Origin: CBDCCV01 sp965215025
GTDB taxonomy: Bacteria; Bacteroidota; Rhodothermia; Rhodothermales; Salinibacteraceae
Assembly: GCA_965215025.1 (NCBI GenBank)
Contig: CBDCCV010000001.1
Span: forward strand, 1,302,001-1,366,000
DNA length: 64,000 nucleotides
Direction of reading: 5' to 3'
Position 1 is the first letter of the stretch; each line of letters starts with the position of its first letter. A model generated the notes under the pieces. That model saw only the letters and a program-made list of their open reading frames with translations, searched no databases and was not told the origin of the DNA. This document shows, piece by piece, positions 18,419-27,626 of the stretch. Made by a program: the position numbers and the translations under genes.

Positions 18419-19990
18419 ATGACCGCACCCGAGCGTACCGAGCAAGAGCAGCGCCGCCGCGAAGAACGCGCCGCCCTCGAAAAGCGCGGCATCGACCCCT
18501 ATCCGTACGTGTGGAACGTCACCGCCCGCGCCAAAGACCTGCTCGAACGCTTCGACGATGAGAAGCACGGCGGCGAAGACGGCGAAGAGCTGCGCGGGCG
18601 CCTCGCTGGGCGCATCCTCTCGATCCGCGACATGGGCGGCTCGGCGTTTTTTGACATCCAGGACGCCTCCGGACGCATCCAGGTCTACGCCCGCAAGAAC
18701 ACCCTGGGCGAGGAGTTTTTCGAGGAGGTCTTTAAAAAGCTCCTCGACATCGGCGACGTGGTGGGCGTGGAGGGGAGCGTCTTCCGCACGCGCATGGGCG
18801 AGGTCACCGTCCGCGCCGAGAGGGTGGAGCTGCTCTCGAAAGCGCTGCGCCCGCTCCCGGTGGTCAAGGAGAAGGAGGGCGAGGTCTACAACGAGGTCAC
18901 GGACAAGGAATTCCGTTACCGGCAGCGCTACGTGGATCTCATCGTCAACCCGGAGGTGCGCACGGTTTTCCGGCAGCGCGCCCAGATGCTGCGCACCATC
19001 CGCCATTTCCTGGACGAAAAGGACTACCTCGAGGTGGAGACGCCCGCCTTGCAGCCGCTCTACGGCGGCGCGGCGGCGCGGCCCTTCACCACGCACCACA
19101 ACGCGCTGGGCATGGCGCTCTTCCTGCGCATCGCCGACGAGCTGTACCTCAAGCGCCTCATCGTGGGCGGGCTGGCCGAGGGCGTCTACGAGATCGCCAA
19201 GGACTTCCGCAACGAGGGCCTCTCGCGCCGCCACAACCCCGAGTTCACCATGCTCGAACTCTACGTGGCGTACAAGGACTACGAGTGGATGATGGGCCTC
19301 GTGGAAGAACTCCTGGCCGAGGTGGCCATCGCGCTCCACGGCGCGCCCGAAGTGGAAACGGCGGACGGGCAGAAACTCTCGCTGAAAGGCCCCTTCCGCC
19401 GCGTCCCCATCTTCGAGGCCATCGAAGAAGAGACGGGCTACGATCTCTACGGAAAAGACCGCGACGCGATTTTCGAAGCGGCCAAAGCGCTCGATCTGGA
19501 CGTGGACGAGGCGATGGGTACCGGCAAGCTCATCGACGAGATCTTCAGCGAGGCCGTCGAGCCGACGCTGATCCAGCCCACGTTTGTTACGGACTACCCC
19601 GTCGAACTCAGCCCGCTCGCCAAGAAGCACCGCACGAAGGAAGGCCTTGTCGAGCGCTTCGAGCTGATCGTGAACGGAAGCGAGCTGTGCAACGCCTTTT
19701 CCGAACTCAACGACCCGGCCGATCAGCGCGCGCGCTTCGAGGCGCAGGCCCGCCTCCGCGCCGAGGGCGACGAGGAGAGCGCGCCCATCGACGAGGACTA
19801 CCTGCGCGCCCTCGAATACGGGATGCCGCCCACCGCCGGCCTCGGCATCGGCATCGACCGCCTGGCCATGCTGATGACGGGCCAGGACTCCATCCGCGAC
19901 GTGATCCTTTTCCCGCTGATGCGCCCCGAAGCGCCCGTCGCCGAAGAGCAGGAGGCGACCTCCGGAGGCGCTGCTGCTGAGGAGGCGTAG
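18419..19990 (+). CDS. lysS: Lysyl-tRNA synthetase, class II
   Basis: A 523-residue enzyme that charges tRNA-Lys. The N-terminal OB-fold anticodon-binding domain (LAGRILSIRDMGGSAFFDIQ) leads to the class II catalytic core with motif 2 (IAKDFRNEGLSRRHNPEFTM) and motif 3 (GLGIGIDRLAMLMTG). The C-terminal 20 residues (VAEEQEATSGGAAAEEA) are an acidic low-complexity extension. The frame is open to 18191, but ATG 18419 matches the family start (TEQEQRRREERAALEKRGID). The gene appears monocistronic. Confidence 0.96.
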   Translation: MTAPERTEQEQRRREERAALEKRGIDPYPYVWNVTARAKDLLERFDDEKHGGEDGEELRGRLAGRILSIRDMGGSAFFDIQDASGRIQVYARKNTLGEEFFEEVFKKLLDIGDVVGVEGSVFRTRMGEVTVRAERVELLSKALRPLPVVKEKEGEVYNEVTDKEFRYRQRYVDLIVNPEVRTVFRQRAQMLRTIRHFLDEKDYLEVETPALQPLYGGAAARPFTTHHNALGMALFLRIADELYLKRLIVGGLAEGVYEIAKDFRNEGLSRRHNPEFTMLELYVAYKDYEWMMGLVEELLAEVAIALHGAPEVETADGQKLSLKGPFRRVPIFEAIEEETGYDLYGKDRDAIFEAAKALDLDVDEAMGTGKLIDEIFSEAVEPTLIQPTFVTDYPVELSPLAKKHRTKEGLVERFELIVNGSELCNAFSELNDPADQRARFEAQARLRAEGDEESAPIDEDYLRALEYGMPPTAGLGIGIDRLAMLMTGQDSIRDVILFPLMRPEAPVAEEQEATSGGAAAEEA

Positions 19991-20178
19991 CGGCTTTTCT
20001 GTAGATGGCAGGTCGAGGCTGAGTAACTCAAGGCGATCCCCCGCCGCATTGCTGTGCAGAAGAGTTTCGCGTAGAAGTCCTCTCTTCCCTGGTGGGAGAG
20101 GGGACGTGGAAGGAGCGCGAGTGGTAGCCTGCACACCTTCGTCCGCTCGCGCTAAGCAGCCAGTCTCGGTCTTTTCCT

Positions 20179-21483
20179 ATGCCGCAGCAGCGCTCCCCGC
20201 ACGACATCGCCGTAGAGGAGCAGGCGGGCTACCTCGAACTCGTGCGGGGGAACGCCAACTTCCGCCGGCTCTGGGCGGGGACGATCATCTCACTCCTGGG
20301 CGACTGGTTCAACACCATCGCCCTCTACACGCTCGTATCGAAGCTGACGGGGTCGCCACTGGCGTTGGGCGGGGTGTTCATCTTCAAGCTCCTGCCGTGG
20401 GGGCTGGTCTCGCCCGTGGCCGGCCTCGTGGCGGACCGGCTCAACCGCCGCCGCCTCATGATCGGGTCTGACCTGGCGCGGGCCGTCGTCGTGCTGGGTT
20501 TCCTCTTCATTGACGAGGCGGGCGAGGTTCTTTGGCTCTACGCGCTGATCGCCTTGCAGGTGATCGTGAGCGCGTTTTTCCAGCCGGCTAAGAGCGCGTC
20601 CATCCCCAACATCACCACGCCGCGCGAGCTTTTGACGGCCAACGCGCTGATGTCGGCCACGTGGTCTACGATGCTGGCCGTGGGCGCGGCGGCGGGCGGC
20701 CTCGTGGCCGCGTGGCTGGGCGTGCGCGCCGTCTTCTGGATCGACAGCGCGACGTACCTCGCCAGTGCCTTCTTCATCTACCGCACCGCGATCCCGCAGT
20801 ACACGGATGCTGAGGACGCGCGCGGGCCGCTCTTTTCGACGGCGGCGCGGCAGATCGTGGACGGCTTCCGGCACATGCGCCGGCACCCGCGCATCGGACG
20901 CATCGCGCTGGCGAAGGCGGTGTGGGCCGTCGGCGGCGGGGCGCTCGTGTACATGGTGGCGCTCCTGGGCGAGCGCGTGGCGCCGGGCGCGCTCGCGGCG
21001 GGCATCGGCGTTTTGTTCATGGCGCGGGGGATTGGGACGGGCATCGGGCCGGTGGTGGCGCGCGCCGTGTTCAAGGACCGCGCGCGGTGGCCGGCCGTCT
21101 TGGGCGGATGCATCGCCTTTTGCGGGCTGGGCTACGCCGCCGTGGCGCTGGCGCCGTGGACGCTGGGGACGGCGAGCGTGGTGCTCCTCGTCGTCCTCAT
21201 CGCGACGGCGCACGCGGCGAGCGGCGCCAACTGGGTGCTCTCGACCGTCATGCTTCAGAAGCGCACGGAGGACCGCTTCCGGGGCCGCATCTTTGGGACG
21301 GAGTGGCTGCTCGTCCTCACGGCGGAGTCGGCCTCGATTCTCGTGGCCGGATTTCTGCTCGAAACGGAGGTGCTGAGCTTGCGCGCGGCGTTTTTGGCGT
21401 TCGCGCTGGCGCAAGTGGCCTCGGGCGCGCTCTGGCTCTTGCTCGTCGTGCCGCGCGAGCGCCGGGCTGAGGCGGTGCGGTAG
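20179..21483 (+). CDS. MFS transporter
   Basis: A 434-residue polytopic protein with about 12 hydrophobic segments. The start FRRLWAGTIISLLGDWFNTI and the loop AGLVADRLNRRRLMIGSDLA (motif A-type G-x3-D-R) are typical of the major facilitator group that includes Bacillus macrolide-efflux-like and enterobactin-exporter-like proteins. Substrate is not predictable. The N-terminal 25 residues before the first helix are hydrophilic. It is followed by a 24-bp palindrome and the convergent queG gene. Confidence 0.87.
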   Translation: MPQQRSPHDIAVEEQAGYLELVRGNANFRRLWAGTIISLLGDWFNTIALYTLVSKLTGSPLALGGVFIFKLLPWGLVSPVAGLVADRLNRRRLMIGSDLARAVVVLGFLFIDEAGEVLWLYALIALQVIVSAFFQPAKSASIPNITTPRELLTANALMSATWSTMLAVGAAAGGLVAAWLGVRAVFWIDSATYLASAFFIYRTAIPQYTDAEDARGPLFSTAARQIVDGFRHMRRHPRIGRIALAKAVWAVGGGALVYMVALLGERVAPGALAAGIGVLFMARGIGTGIGPVVARAVFKDRARWPAVLGGCIAFCGLGYAAVALAPWTLGTASVVLLVVLIATAHAASGANWVLSTVMLQKRTEDRFRGRIFGTEWLLVLTAESASILVAGFLLETEVLSLRAAFLAFALAQVASGALWLLLVVPRERRAEAVR

Positions 21484-21500
21484 GAGGCGTTTCTTCAACG

Positions 21501-21524
21501 AGGGACACGATATATCGTGTCCCT
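21501..21524. repeat. 24-bp perfect palindrome (copy 2 of the 28-bp family)
   Basis: AGGGACACGATA is followed by its exact complement. The core ACACGATATATCGTGT equals that of the copy at 32988; here the outermost GT has been lost on the left while CTAC remains on the right. It sits between convergent genes and may also help terminate transcription. Confidence 0.85.
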
Positions 21525-21547
21525 ACCAACGGTCGAGGCGGAGCAGA

Positions 21548-22543
21548 TTATGCCTCAGAGGATTTAGGCGCATCATCGGCGGCGAGGGCGTTCTCCAGGG
21601 CGATGCGGGCGTTGCGCTTGAAGCCTTCGTAGCCGGCGCGTTTTATCGGGCTGTCCTCGAAGCGCTGGCGGAAGTCCTCCAGGCTGAGTTCGGTCCACTC
21701 GCGCAGATCGGTGTCCGTGATGCCGTCGCGGGGGAGGTAGCGCGCCTCGCGCGTGGCGCGGCTGAACTTGTTCCACGGGCACACCTCCTGGCAGATGTCG
21801 CAGCCGAAGACCCAGTCCTGCATCCTGGCCTGGAGCGCATCGGGGATGGCGCCGTCCTCAGGGCCGTGCTCGATGGTGAGGTAAGAAATGCAGCGGTTGG
21901 CGTCGAGGGCGTGCGGCTCGTAGATCGCATCCGTGGGGCAGGCGTCGAGGCAGCGCGTGCACGAGCCGCAGTAGTCGCCCGCGAACGGGTCGTCCGGGGC
22001 GAGGGGCACGTCCACGATCAGCTCGCCGATGAAGAAGAACGACCCCATCTGCCGGTTCAGAAGCAGCGTGTGCTTGCCCGGCCAGCCGAGGCCGCTTTTT
22101 TGCGCCCACACGCGGTCCAGCACCGGCGCCGAGTCCACGAACACGCGCCCGGAGATGCCGCCCGCCGCCTCGTCGAGCCATCGGTAGAGCGCGTAGAGCT
22201 TGTCTTTTAAGACGCGGTGGTAGTCGTCGCCCCAGGCGTAGCGGCTGATCTTGCCGGCGCTCTCGGCGTGTTTCTCGTCCGGCTGGTAGTAGCTCTGCAG
22301 GACGGAAACGACGGACTGCGCGCCATCTACGAGCCGGCGCGGGTCCACGCGCTTCTCGAAGTTGCGCTCCATCCAGCCCATCGCGCCGTGGCGGCCTTCG
22401 AGGAGCCACTGCTCCAGGCGCTCGGCCTCTTCGTCGAGCCGCTCAGCCTTGGCGATCCCGCAGGCGTCGAAGCCGAGGCGGGCGGCCTCCGCTTTAAGCT
22501 GCCGGGCAAGACGCTCCTGCGCGTTCTGATCGAATCCAGGCAC
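21548..22543 (-). CDS. queG: Epoxyqueuosine reductase QueG
   Basis: A 331-residue iron-sulfur, cobalamin-type enzyme that reduces epoxyqueuosine to queuosine at the wobble base of tRNA. Two 4Fe-4S clusters are evident: CGSCTRCLDACP and, later, CDICQEVCPWN with an upstream Cys in ANRCISYL. SRYAWGDDYHRVLKDKL is also typical. An upstream ATG at 22681 would add 46 residues, but that part overlaps a strong terminator hairpin, so GTG 22543 (VPGFDQNAQERLARQLKAEA) is preferred. No other queuosine genes are nearby. Confidence 0.93.
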   Translation of the reverse strand: MPGFDQNAQERLARQLKAEAARLGFDACGIAKAERLDEEAERLEQWLLEGRHGAMGWMERNFEKRVDPRRLVDGAQSVVSVLQSYYQPDEKHAESAGKISRYAWGDDYHRVLKDKLYALYRWLDEAAGGISGRVFVDSAPVLDRVWAQKSGLGWPGKHTLLLNRQMGSFFFIGELIVDVPLAPDDPFAGDYCGSCTRCLDACPTDAIYEPHALDANRCISYLTIEHGPEDGAIPDALQARMQDWVFGCDICQEVCPWNKFSRATREARYLPRDGITDTDLREWTELSLEDFRQRFEDSPIKRAGYEGFKRNARIALENALAADDAPKSSEA

Positions 22544-22654
22544 GGCAAGACTGGAGAGAGTAGCGGAAGTGGAAAAAGACGCTGATCTCAACGCCCATCT
22601 GCGCAGGATTGGTTCGGCGCCGCCGCCGATGGATCGCGGACCGAGCCGCCAAAA

Positions 22655-22695
22655 GGAAAGCGGGCCTGCCGGTGAAGGCAAGCCCGCTTTCGGCG
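22655..22695 (-). terminator. Intrinsic terminator after the PKD-OmpA-FAS1 gene
   Basis: On the minus strand a stem of GCGGGCTTGCC / GGCAGGCCCGC around a 6-base loop is followed by TTTCCTTTT. It lies 44 bp or more past the stop codon of the 22739-24931 gene and before queG. Confidence 0.8.
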
Positions 22696-22738
22696 CAGAG
22701 ACGTGTTGCGCGGTGCTGCTGTGCTGAGGAGCCGCGTT

Positions 22739-24931
22739 TTACTGCTGCGGCGGCATCAGCACGGCGTCGATCACGTGGACGACGCCGTTCGAGGCCTGGA
22801 CGTCCGGCTCGGTGACGGTGGCTTCGCCTACCATCACGTCGCCGCCCATCGTCTGCACCTGCACGTCCTGACCCTGGAGCAGCGACGGGGCCGAGGACAT
22901 GCCTTGGAGGTCTTCGGCCATCATCGACCCATCTACGACGTGGTAGAGGAGGACGTTGCGCAGCATGGCAGCCTCGGTCTCGTCGTCGAGGAAGGAGTCG
23001 AGCGAGGAGCGGTCCATGCTGCTGAGCATCTGCTCGAAGGCCGCGTTCGTGGGGGCGAAGACCGTGTACGGCCCGCCCGACTGCAGGGCCGACACGAGGT
23101 CGGTGGCCTGCAGGGCCTCAGCGAGCGTGCTGAAGCGCGGGTCCGTCGTCACGATCTCGACGATGGACTGGCCGCCCATCTGGGCACCTTGGCCCATCTG
23201 GTTGCCGTTGTCCATGCCGTCGTCTTCCATGTCCATGCCGTTGTCATCGTCCATGTCCATGTCATCGCTGTCGTCGTCCATGCCCATGCCGCCGCCGCCC
23301 TGCATCTGCTGGCCGGTCTCGGCGTTGAGCGGGATGGAGTCCACGCGGCGGTACTGGTCGCCGCCACCCTTCTTGCTGGTGACGCCGCTGGGCGTGCCGC
23401 GGCCGACGCTCTCGACGCGGCCCTCTTCGATGCCGCCGTCGATGTAGTACTGCGCCACGGCCTCGGCGCGCGCCTCGGACAGCTCCTGCCCGTTGCGCTC
23501 GCCCGGAGCGGCGAAGCCCTCGGCGCGCACGTTCAGGTTCGGGCACTGGCCGAGGATGTCGAGGTTCTCGGAGAGCGCCTCGCGCGCCTCTGCCGTGAGC
23601 GTGGAGGAGTTGCGCTCGAAGTAGGCCGAGTTCAGCTCCGTGATCTCGAGGCAGATGGCCGCGATGTCCGGCTGCACCTCGACGGTGATCGAACGCGAGT
23701 CCGAGCCGGCGTCGTTGGTGGCCGTAAGCGTGACGGTGTAGGTGCCCTCTTCCTGGTAGGTGTGGGCGGGGTCCTGGCCGGTGGCCGTCTCGCCGTCGCC
23801 GAACTCCCACTGGTACTCGATAGGCGCATCGCCGCGCACGCGCGAGTTGAAGCGCACGCGCTCATCCACGCGTGGGGTCTCGTTCGTGGCGCTCAGGGAG
23901 ATGATCTCCGGCGGCTGCGGGGCCGGCTCGACGGCGACGGAGCAGGTCTGGCTGCTCATGCTGTTCTCGCCGTTCGTGGCCGTGAACGTCACCGTGTAGT
24001 TGCCCTCCTGCTGATACGTCTGCGAGGCCATCAGGCCCGTGGCCGTGGTGCCGTCGCCGAACTCCCAGCGGTACTCCAGGGGCGGCGTGGCCTCGTCCTC
24101 GTTGACGGTAGCCGTGAACGTGCCCGACTCGGTGGCGACCATCGTGGCGGGGCAGTCCAAGGCCAGCACCTCGACGGGCGTGAACGGGTCGTTGAAGTTG
24201 TAGCGCAGGCCGCCGCCGTAGAAGGCCAAGACGTCGAAGCCACCGACGAGCGGGTCCTCTTCTTCGCCTTCTACGCCATCGGCGAGGTCAATATTGTCAT
24301 CCGGGAACATGCCCAGGCTGGTGATCTCCAGAAAGAGACCCACGCGCCGGCCCAGGGCGAAGTCCACGCCCAGGCCCGCCTTCGGGGTGAAGACGGTCTC
24401 GAAGTCGGTGCCGCCGGTGTCCCCTTCGGCGCCTTCGCGGAAGATCCCGCCGTACGAGCCACCGAGGCCAAGCACGAGGTACGGGTTGATCGTAGCCTGC
24501 GGCGCGAAGCCGATGATGGCGTCAAGCGTGAGCGTGTGCCGCCAGTCGCTCGATTCGTCGTCAACGGCGGGCGTGCCTGGGTCGCAGTCTCCCCGAGCGG
24601 CGCACGGGAAGTTCGAGCTGATGTTCTCGTAGGAGCCGCCGATGTAGCTCAGCGCCACGCCCCCGTTGATGAAGCCGAGCCGCTTGTTGTAGCCGAGGTC
24701 GAGGCCCAGGCTCGGGAAGCCGACCTGGTTCGAGAAGAAGTCGCTGAAGCTGTTGTCCGGGTTCATGTCCCGGTCGCCGGCGTAGCTGTTGGCGCCGACG
24801 CGGCCGCGTAGGTAAATGCCTTCGCCGCGTTTGCTTTGCGCGGCGACGTCGTTCACCCAGGCGAAGCTGCTGGCCAAGAGGCACAGCAGCAGGCTCGCCA
24901 CGAGGGACGACATGAGGTATCGTCTATTCAT
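22739..24931 (-). CDS. Outer-membrane fusion protein: beta-barrel, two PKD domains, OmpA-like domain, FAS1 domain
   Basis: A 730-residue secreted protein. Residues 1-31 are a signal peptide ending VAAQ. Residues about 36-250 look like a small outer-membrane barrel (alternating YLRGRVGANSYAG, LGLDLGYN, PYLVLGLGGSY, VLAFYGGGLRYNF). Two PKD domains follow (WEFGDGTTATG at 289, WEFGDGETATG at 375). Residues 425-535 resemble an OmpA peptidoglycan-binding domain, but the usual GHTD is EGFA, so the conserved Asp is absent while LSEARA keeps the Arg. A Gly/Met/Asp-rich linker (542-588) leads to a FAS1/fasciclin domain (589-730, PYTVFAPTNAAF, LLYHVVDG, NGVVHVIDAVL). GGAGGAG lies 9 bp before ATG. Likely role: envelope adhesion or cell-surface anchoring. 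Confidence 0.9.
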   Translation of the reverse strand: MNRRYLMSSLVASLLLCLLASSFAWVNDVAAQSKRGEGIYLRGRVGANSYAGDRDMNPDNSFSDFFSNQVGFPSLGLDLGYNKRLGFINGGVALSYIGGSYENISSNFPCAARGDCDPGTPAVDDESSDWRHTLTLDAIIGFAPQATINPYLVLGLGGSYGGIFREGAEGDTGGTDFETVFTPKAGLGVDFALGRRVGLFLEITSLGMFPDDNIDLADGVEGEEEDPLVGGFDVLAFYGGGLRYNFNDPFTPVEVLALDCPATMVATESGTFTATVNEDEATPPLEYRWEFGDGTTATGLMASQTYQQEGNYTVTFTATNGENSMSSQTCSVAVEPAPQPPEIISLSATNETPRVDERVRFNSRVRGDAPIEYQWEFGDGETATGQDPAHTYQEEGTYTVTLTATNDAGSDSRSITVEVQPDIAAICLEITELNSAYFERNSSTLTAEAREALSENLDILGQCPNLNVRAEGFAAPGERNGQELSEARAEAVAQYYIDGGIEEGRVESVGRGTPSGVTSKKGGGDQYRRVDSIPLNAETGQQMQGGGGMGMDDDSDDMDMDDDNGMDMEDDGMDNGNQMGQGAQMGGQSIVEIVTTDPRFSTLAEALQATDLVSALQSGGPYTVFAPTNAAFEQMLSSMDRSSLDSFLDDETEAAMLRNVLLYHVVDGSMMAEDLQGMSSAPSLLQGQDVQVQTMGGDVMVGEATVTEPDVQASNGVVHVIDAVLMPPQQ

Positions 24932-25544
24932 TAGGATGCTCCTCCGTACGTTGTTGAGGTTGGGTAGCGTGTCGAAGAGTGACAGGGGGCTTGCGCTGTG
25001 CAGTTAGAGTGCGCCACAGCGGACGCAAGTTCAAGAGGGCCGGGGCAACGGACTACCCAAGCATAGCCGATATCTTCGGCAATTGGTAGGGTTTGCACGA
25101 TGTCTTCAAGGTAACGAGGCAAAGCAGCAAGCCTTCTGGGTAGCATAAGAGGCAAAATCGCAACCACATCTACAAGGCAAAGCTGAAAACACTGAGGGCA
25201 GCTCCCTCGCAATCATGACACCGAAACCCCAGCCATAACGCAGAGCGTATGCAAATGACAGACGGCTCTGCGTGTGGCACGGCTTCAAAATGTGATGCTT
25301 TAGACTTGCGCTCTCACAACGAGTGTTCCCTTTCCGTTTCCTTCATAGAGAAAAAGCGATGCCGTTTACACTTTTATTACGTCCTGCTTACTGGCTGTCC
25401 GTTCGCCCGAAGAGAGTCTACCTGACTGCAGCATCAGGTGAAAGGCGGTGCGCAGGGCGCATCAAATACGTCCGGTTTTGTGCAAGCGATTTGTCTACGA
25501 TGTGTGCGCCGACCGTCTTTTGGAAAAACCATCGAAAAATGAAA
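24932..25544. other. Intergenic stretch of lower GC with no recognised gene
   Basis: About 610 bp lie between the envelope protein start and the rpsT terminator. GC content is visibly lower than in neighbouring genes. Short frames exist on both strands (for example minus 25106-25288 and plus 25323-25562), but none shows family motifs or typical codon use. It may contain the promoter of the envelope gene and decayed foreign sequence. Confidence 0.5.
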
Positions 25545-25572
25545 GACCTGTCTCGGGGATGAGAGACAGGTC
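25545..25572 (-). terminator. Intrinsic terminator of rpsT
   Basis: On the minus strand GACCTGTCTC pairs with GAGACAGGTC and is followed by TTTCATTTTT. It begins 38 bp after the rpsT stop codon. Confidence 0.85.
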
Positions 25573-25610
25573 GGGCGCTCAGCGGCATAGTGCAGGAGAA
25601 AGCGAGTGGC

Positions 25611-25865
25611 TTATCCGAGAGAAGCAACGTGCTTCTCCAGCTTGCTCTTGTAATTGGCCGCCTTGTTCTTGTGAATGATACCTTTGGCGGCGAGGCGGTC
25701 CAGTTGGCTCTTGACCTCGCCCAGGAGATCGGCGGCGTGCTCCTGGTTCTCAGCACCGCGCAACTTTTTCATAAGCGTGCGGACGTGCGAGCGCCTGGAG
25801 CGGTTGCGCTGGCGCCGCTTCTCGTTCTGGCGCACGCGCTTGACGGCGGACTTGTGCTGGGGCAT
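25611..25865 (-). CDS. rpsT: 30S ribosomal protein S20
   Basis: An 84-residue highly basic protein. MPQHKSAVKRVRQNEKRRQR, then SRRSHVRTLMKKL and the C-terminal KGIIHKNKAANYKSKLEKHV match S20, which binds 16S rRNA early in small-subunit assembly. ATG at 25865 is fixed by the invariant PxxKSAxKRxR start; the longer frame upstream is rejected. No Shine-Dalgarno sequence is visible (a run of C precedes the ATG), as is common in Bacteroidota-type genomes. It is divergent from the M23 peptidase gene. Confidence 0.96.
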   Translation of the reverse strand: MPQHKSAVKRVRQNEKRRQRNRSRRSHVRTLMKKLRGAENQEHAADLLGEVKSQLDRLAAKGIIHKNKAANYKSKLEKHVASLG

Positions 25866-26047
25866 GGCGTGGGGGGGGCGTTCTGAAAGCGTGTAACTGG
25901 CCGAGTATAGGCGTGCGGGGCGGAAGAAGTCAAGCGCCTGCATACGCCGCATTGAAGCGCACAGGAACCCGCGTAAGAAAGCCTCCGTTGTGCGCGCAAG
26001 TCCTCAACGTCGCTCCTCGCAGGCTTTGTTCGCCTGTCCGCGCGCCC

Positions 26048-26962
26048 ATGTGGCCTTTTCTTCGTGAATTTATACAGCGTCCTTACGGCACACGCACCGT
26101 CATCGTGCTTGACGAAGCGGCTGCCGAGGCTCCGCGCCGCCATCGTGTGGCTCCGGCTCGGGTGATGGCCTGGTGGGGAGCCTCACTGGTGCTGGCCGCG
26201 CTGGCTGGCGTGCTGCTCGTCGCGTTTACTCCGCTGCGCGCGCTCGTGCCCGGTTACGGCACCGCCTCCGCCCGCGCCCTGGCGCAGCGCAGCGCCGTGC
26301 GTTTGGCCGGCTTGCAGGACTCGCTCTCCAGAGAGGCCGAGTACCGGCAGCGCCTCCGCCAACTGATGACGGGGCAGATCGACTCGGCGTTCGCGGCCAC
26401 AGCGATGCAGGCGGAGCCGGACCTGGCGGTAACAGGCGAACTGGCCGCCGTGGCCGCCGAGCCGCGCACCGAAGACTGGAGAGACCACGACGCTCCAGCC
26501 GAGACTTTCGGCGGGGTCGCCGCCGGGGCGCTGCCGGCCGGGACGCAGCCGCTCGTCCCCACCGCCGATGTGTGGCACCTGCCCCGGCTTCGTTTTCCTG
26601 TGGCGCCGCCCGTGGAAGGGTTTATCACGCGCAGCTTCGACGCGCGCAGCGGCCACTTCGCCACGGACATCGCCGTGCCGGAGGGGACGGCCGTGCGCGC
26701 CATCGGGGCCGGCTACGTCATCATGGCCGATCAGACGCTCGAGGGCGGCCACGTCATCGCCGTGCAGCACGCCGGGGGTTACGTCTCCATCTACAAGCAC
26801 AACAAGCGGCTCCTCAAGCGCGTGGGCGACCGCGTAAGCGAGGGCGAGCCGGTGGCCGAGAGCGGCAACTCCGGCGAGATCACCACCGGCCCGCATCTGC
26901 ACGTCGAGCTGTGGCGCGGCGGGCTGGCGCAGGACCCGGCCCGGTTCGTCTCCGGGTGGTGA
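26048..26962 (+). CDS. M23-family (LytM-like) metallopeptidase, membrane anchored
   Basis: A 304-residue protein. Residues about 37-62 form one transmembrane segment (WWGASLVLAALAGVLLVAF) after a basic cytosolic tail. A helical spacer follows, then an M23 domain at about 190-304: SFDARSGHFATDIAVPEGT holds the zinc His and Asp, and GPHLHVELW holds the HxH. All expected metal ligands are present, so it is probably an active peptidoglycan endopeptidase acting in the periplasm. ATG 26048 is chosen over the upstream extension because MWPFLREFIQRPYGTRTV is a common start in this family. Confidence 0.9.
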   Translation: MWPFLREFIQRPYGTRTVIVLDEAAAEAPRRHRVAPARVMAWWGASLVLAALAGVLLVAFTPLRALVPGYGTASARALAQRSAVRLAGLQDSLSREAEYRQRLRQLMTGQIDSAFAATAMQAEPDLAVTGELAAVAAEPRTEDWRDHDAPAETFGGVAAGALPAGTQPLVPTADVWHLPRLRFPVAPPVEGFITRSFDARSGHFATDIAVPEGTAVRAIGAGYVIMADQTLEGGHVIAVQHAGGYVSIYKHNKRLLKRVGDRVSEGEPVAESGNSGEITTGPHLHVELWRGGLAQDPARFVSGW

Positions 26963-27095
26963 TCCGTCCTTCGCGAGTTCGCTCTTTGCGAGACGGGCCG
27001 CCCGCGGATCTGCAAGCGCTCCGAAAAGTGAAAGACCGTCCGGCGCGCCTCCGGAAAAACGCCGCCCCTGAACCCGCCAGACTTAGCCCCCCTTC

Positions 27096-27398
27096 ATGAG
27101 CGCCTCGCCCAACAACACCAACGCGCCGGGCGACTGGCGCGCCTCCGTCCGCGAGGTGGGGCCGTACCTCGGCCTCGGCCTTCAGCTGGCTTTGTCGATG
27201 GCGTTTTTCGTCGGGGCCGGTTACGCGCTTGACTACGTGCTGGAGACGCTGCCCTGGCTGACCATCGCCGGGAGCGTGGTGGGCATGGCCGCCGTCTTCG
27301 TGCAGATTTTCCGGACGAGCGGCGAGATCGGCCGTCTGGGAAAGTCTTCAAAAGAGGAAGAGGCGTCCCGAGCGGAAAGTAAAAAGAAGCCAAGCTGA
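27096..27398 (+). CDS. AtpZ/AtpI family membrane protein
   Basis: A 100-residue protein with two membrane helices (about residues 24-48 and 58-73: LGLQLALSMAFFVGAGYALD, WLTIAGSVVGMAAVFVQIF) and a charged C-terminal tail. This is the layout of AtpZ/AtpI proteins encoded at the head of F0F1 operons, thought to help c-ring assembly or ion supply. It is the first gene of the ATP synthase locus and is followed by a repeat element and a second small membrane protein. Confidence 0.8.
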   Translation: MSASPNNTNAPGDWRASVREVGPYLGLGLQLALSMAFFVGAGYALDYVLETLPWLTIAGSVVGMAAVFVQIFRTSGEIGRLGKSSKEEEASRAESKKKPS

Positions 27399-27445
27399 GC
27401 AGGAGAGAATCCAAGTTGTGAGGTAGAGCAAAAACGTCTACTTGT

Positions 27446-27527
27446 CGTCATCCTGAACGCAGTGAAGGATCTCCAACCTCATAGAATGCCTCAACGGGGG
27501 AGATCCTTCGCGCTGCCCAGGATGGCA
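27446..27527. repeat. Dispersed element with CGTCATCCTGAA...CCAGGATGG ends
   Basis: It starts CGTCATCCTGAACGCAGTGA and ends CGCGCTGCCCAGGATGG, with TCAACGGGGGAGATCCTTCG inside. It shares words with the elements at 6010 and 53202. It separates the first two genes of the ATP synthase locus. Confidence 0.65.
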
Positions 27528-27626
27528 ACTGGATGGGTCACAACTTGTTAGGTGAAGAGAACTTCCGCCGGCCGCTGCGTCCCTCCGGTACCCTCGTGAA
27601 CGCGCCCTGTTTTTCTGAACGTCGTC

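Noticed and set aside
22703..24811. 702-residue plus-strand open frame
   Set aside because: Antisense shadow of the PKD-OmpA-FAS1 gene; it also runs through that gene's stop region.
25106..25562. Short frames in the gap between the envelope gene and rpsT
   Set aside because: They lack family motifs, and codon use is unlike neighbouring genes; no evidence of translation.
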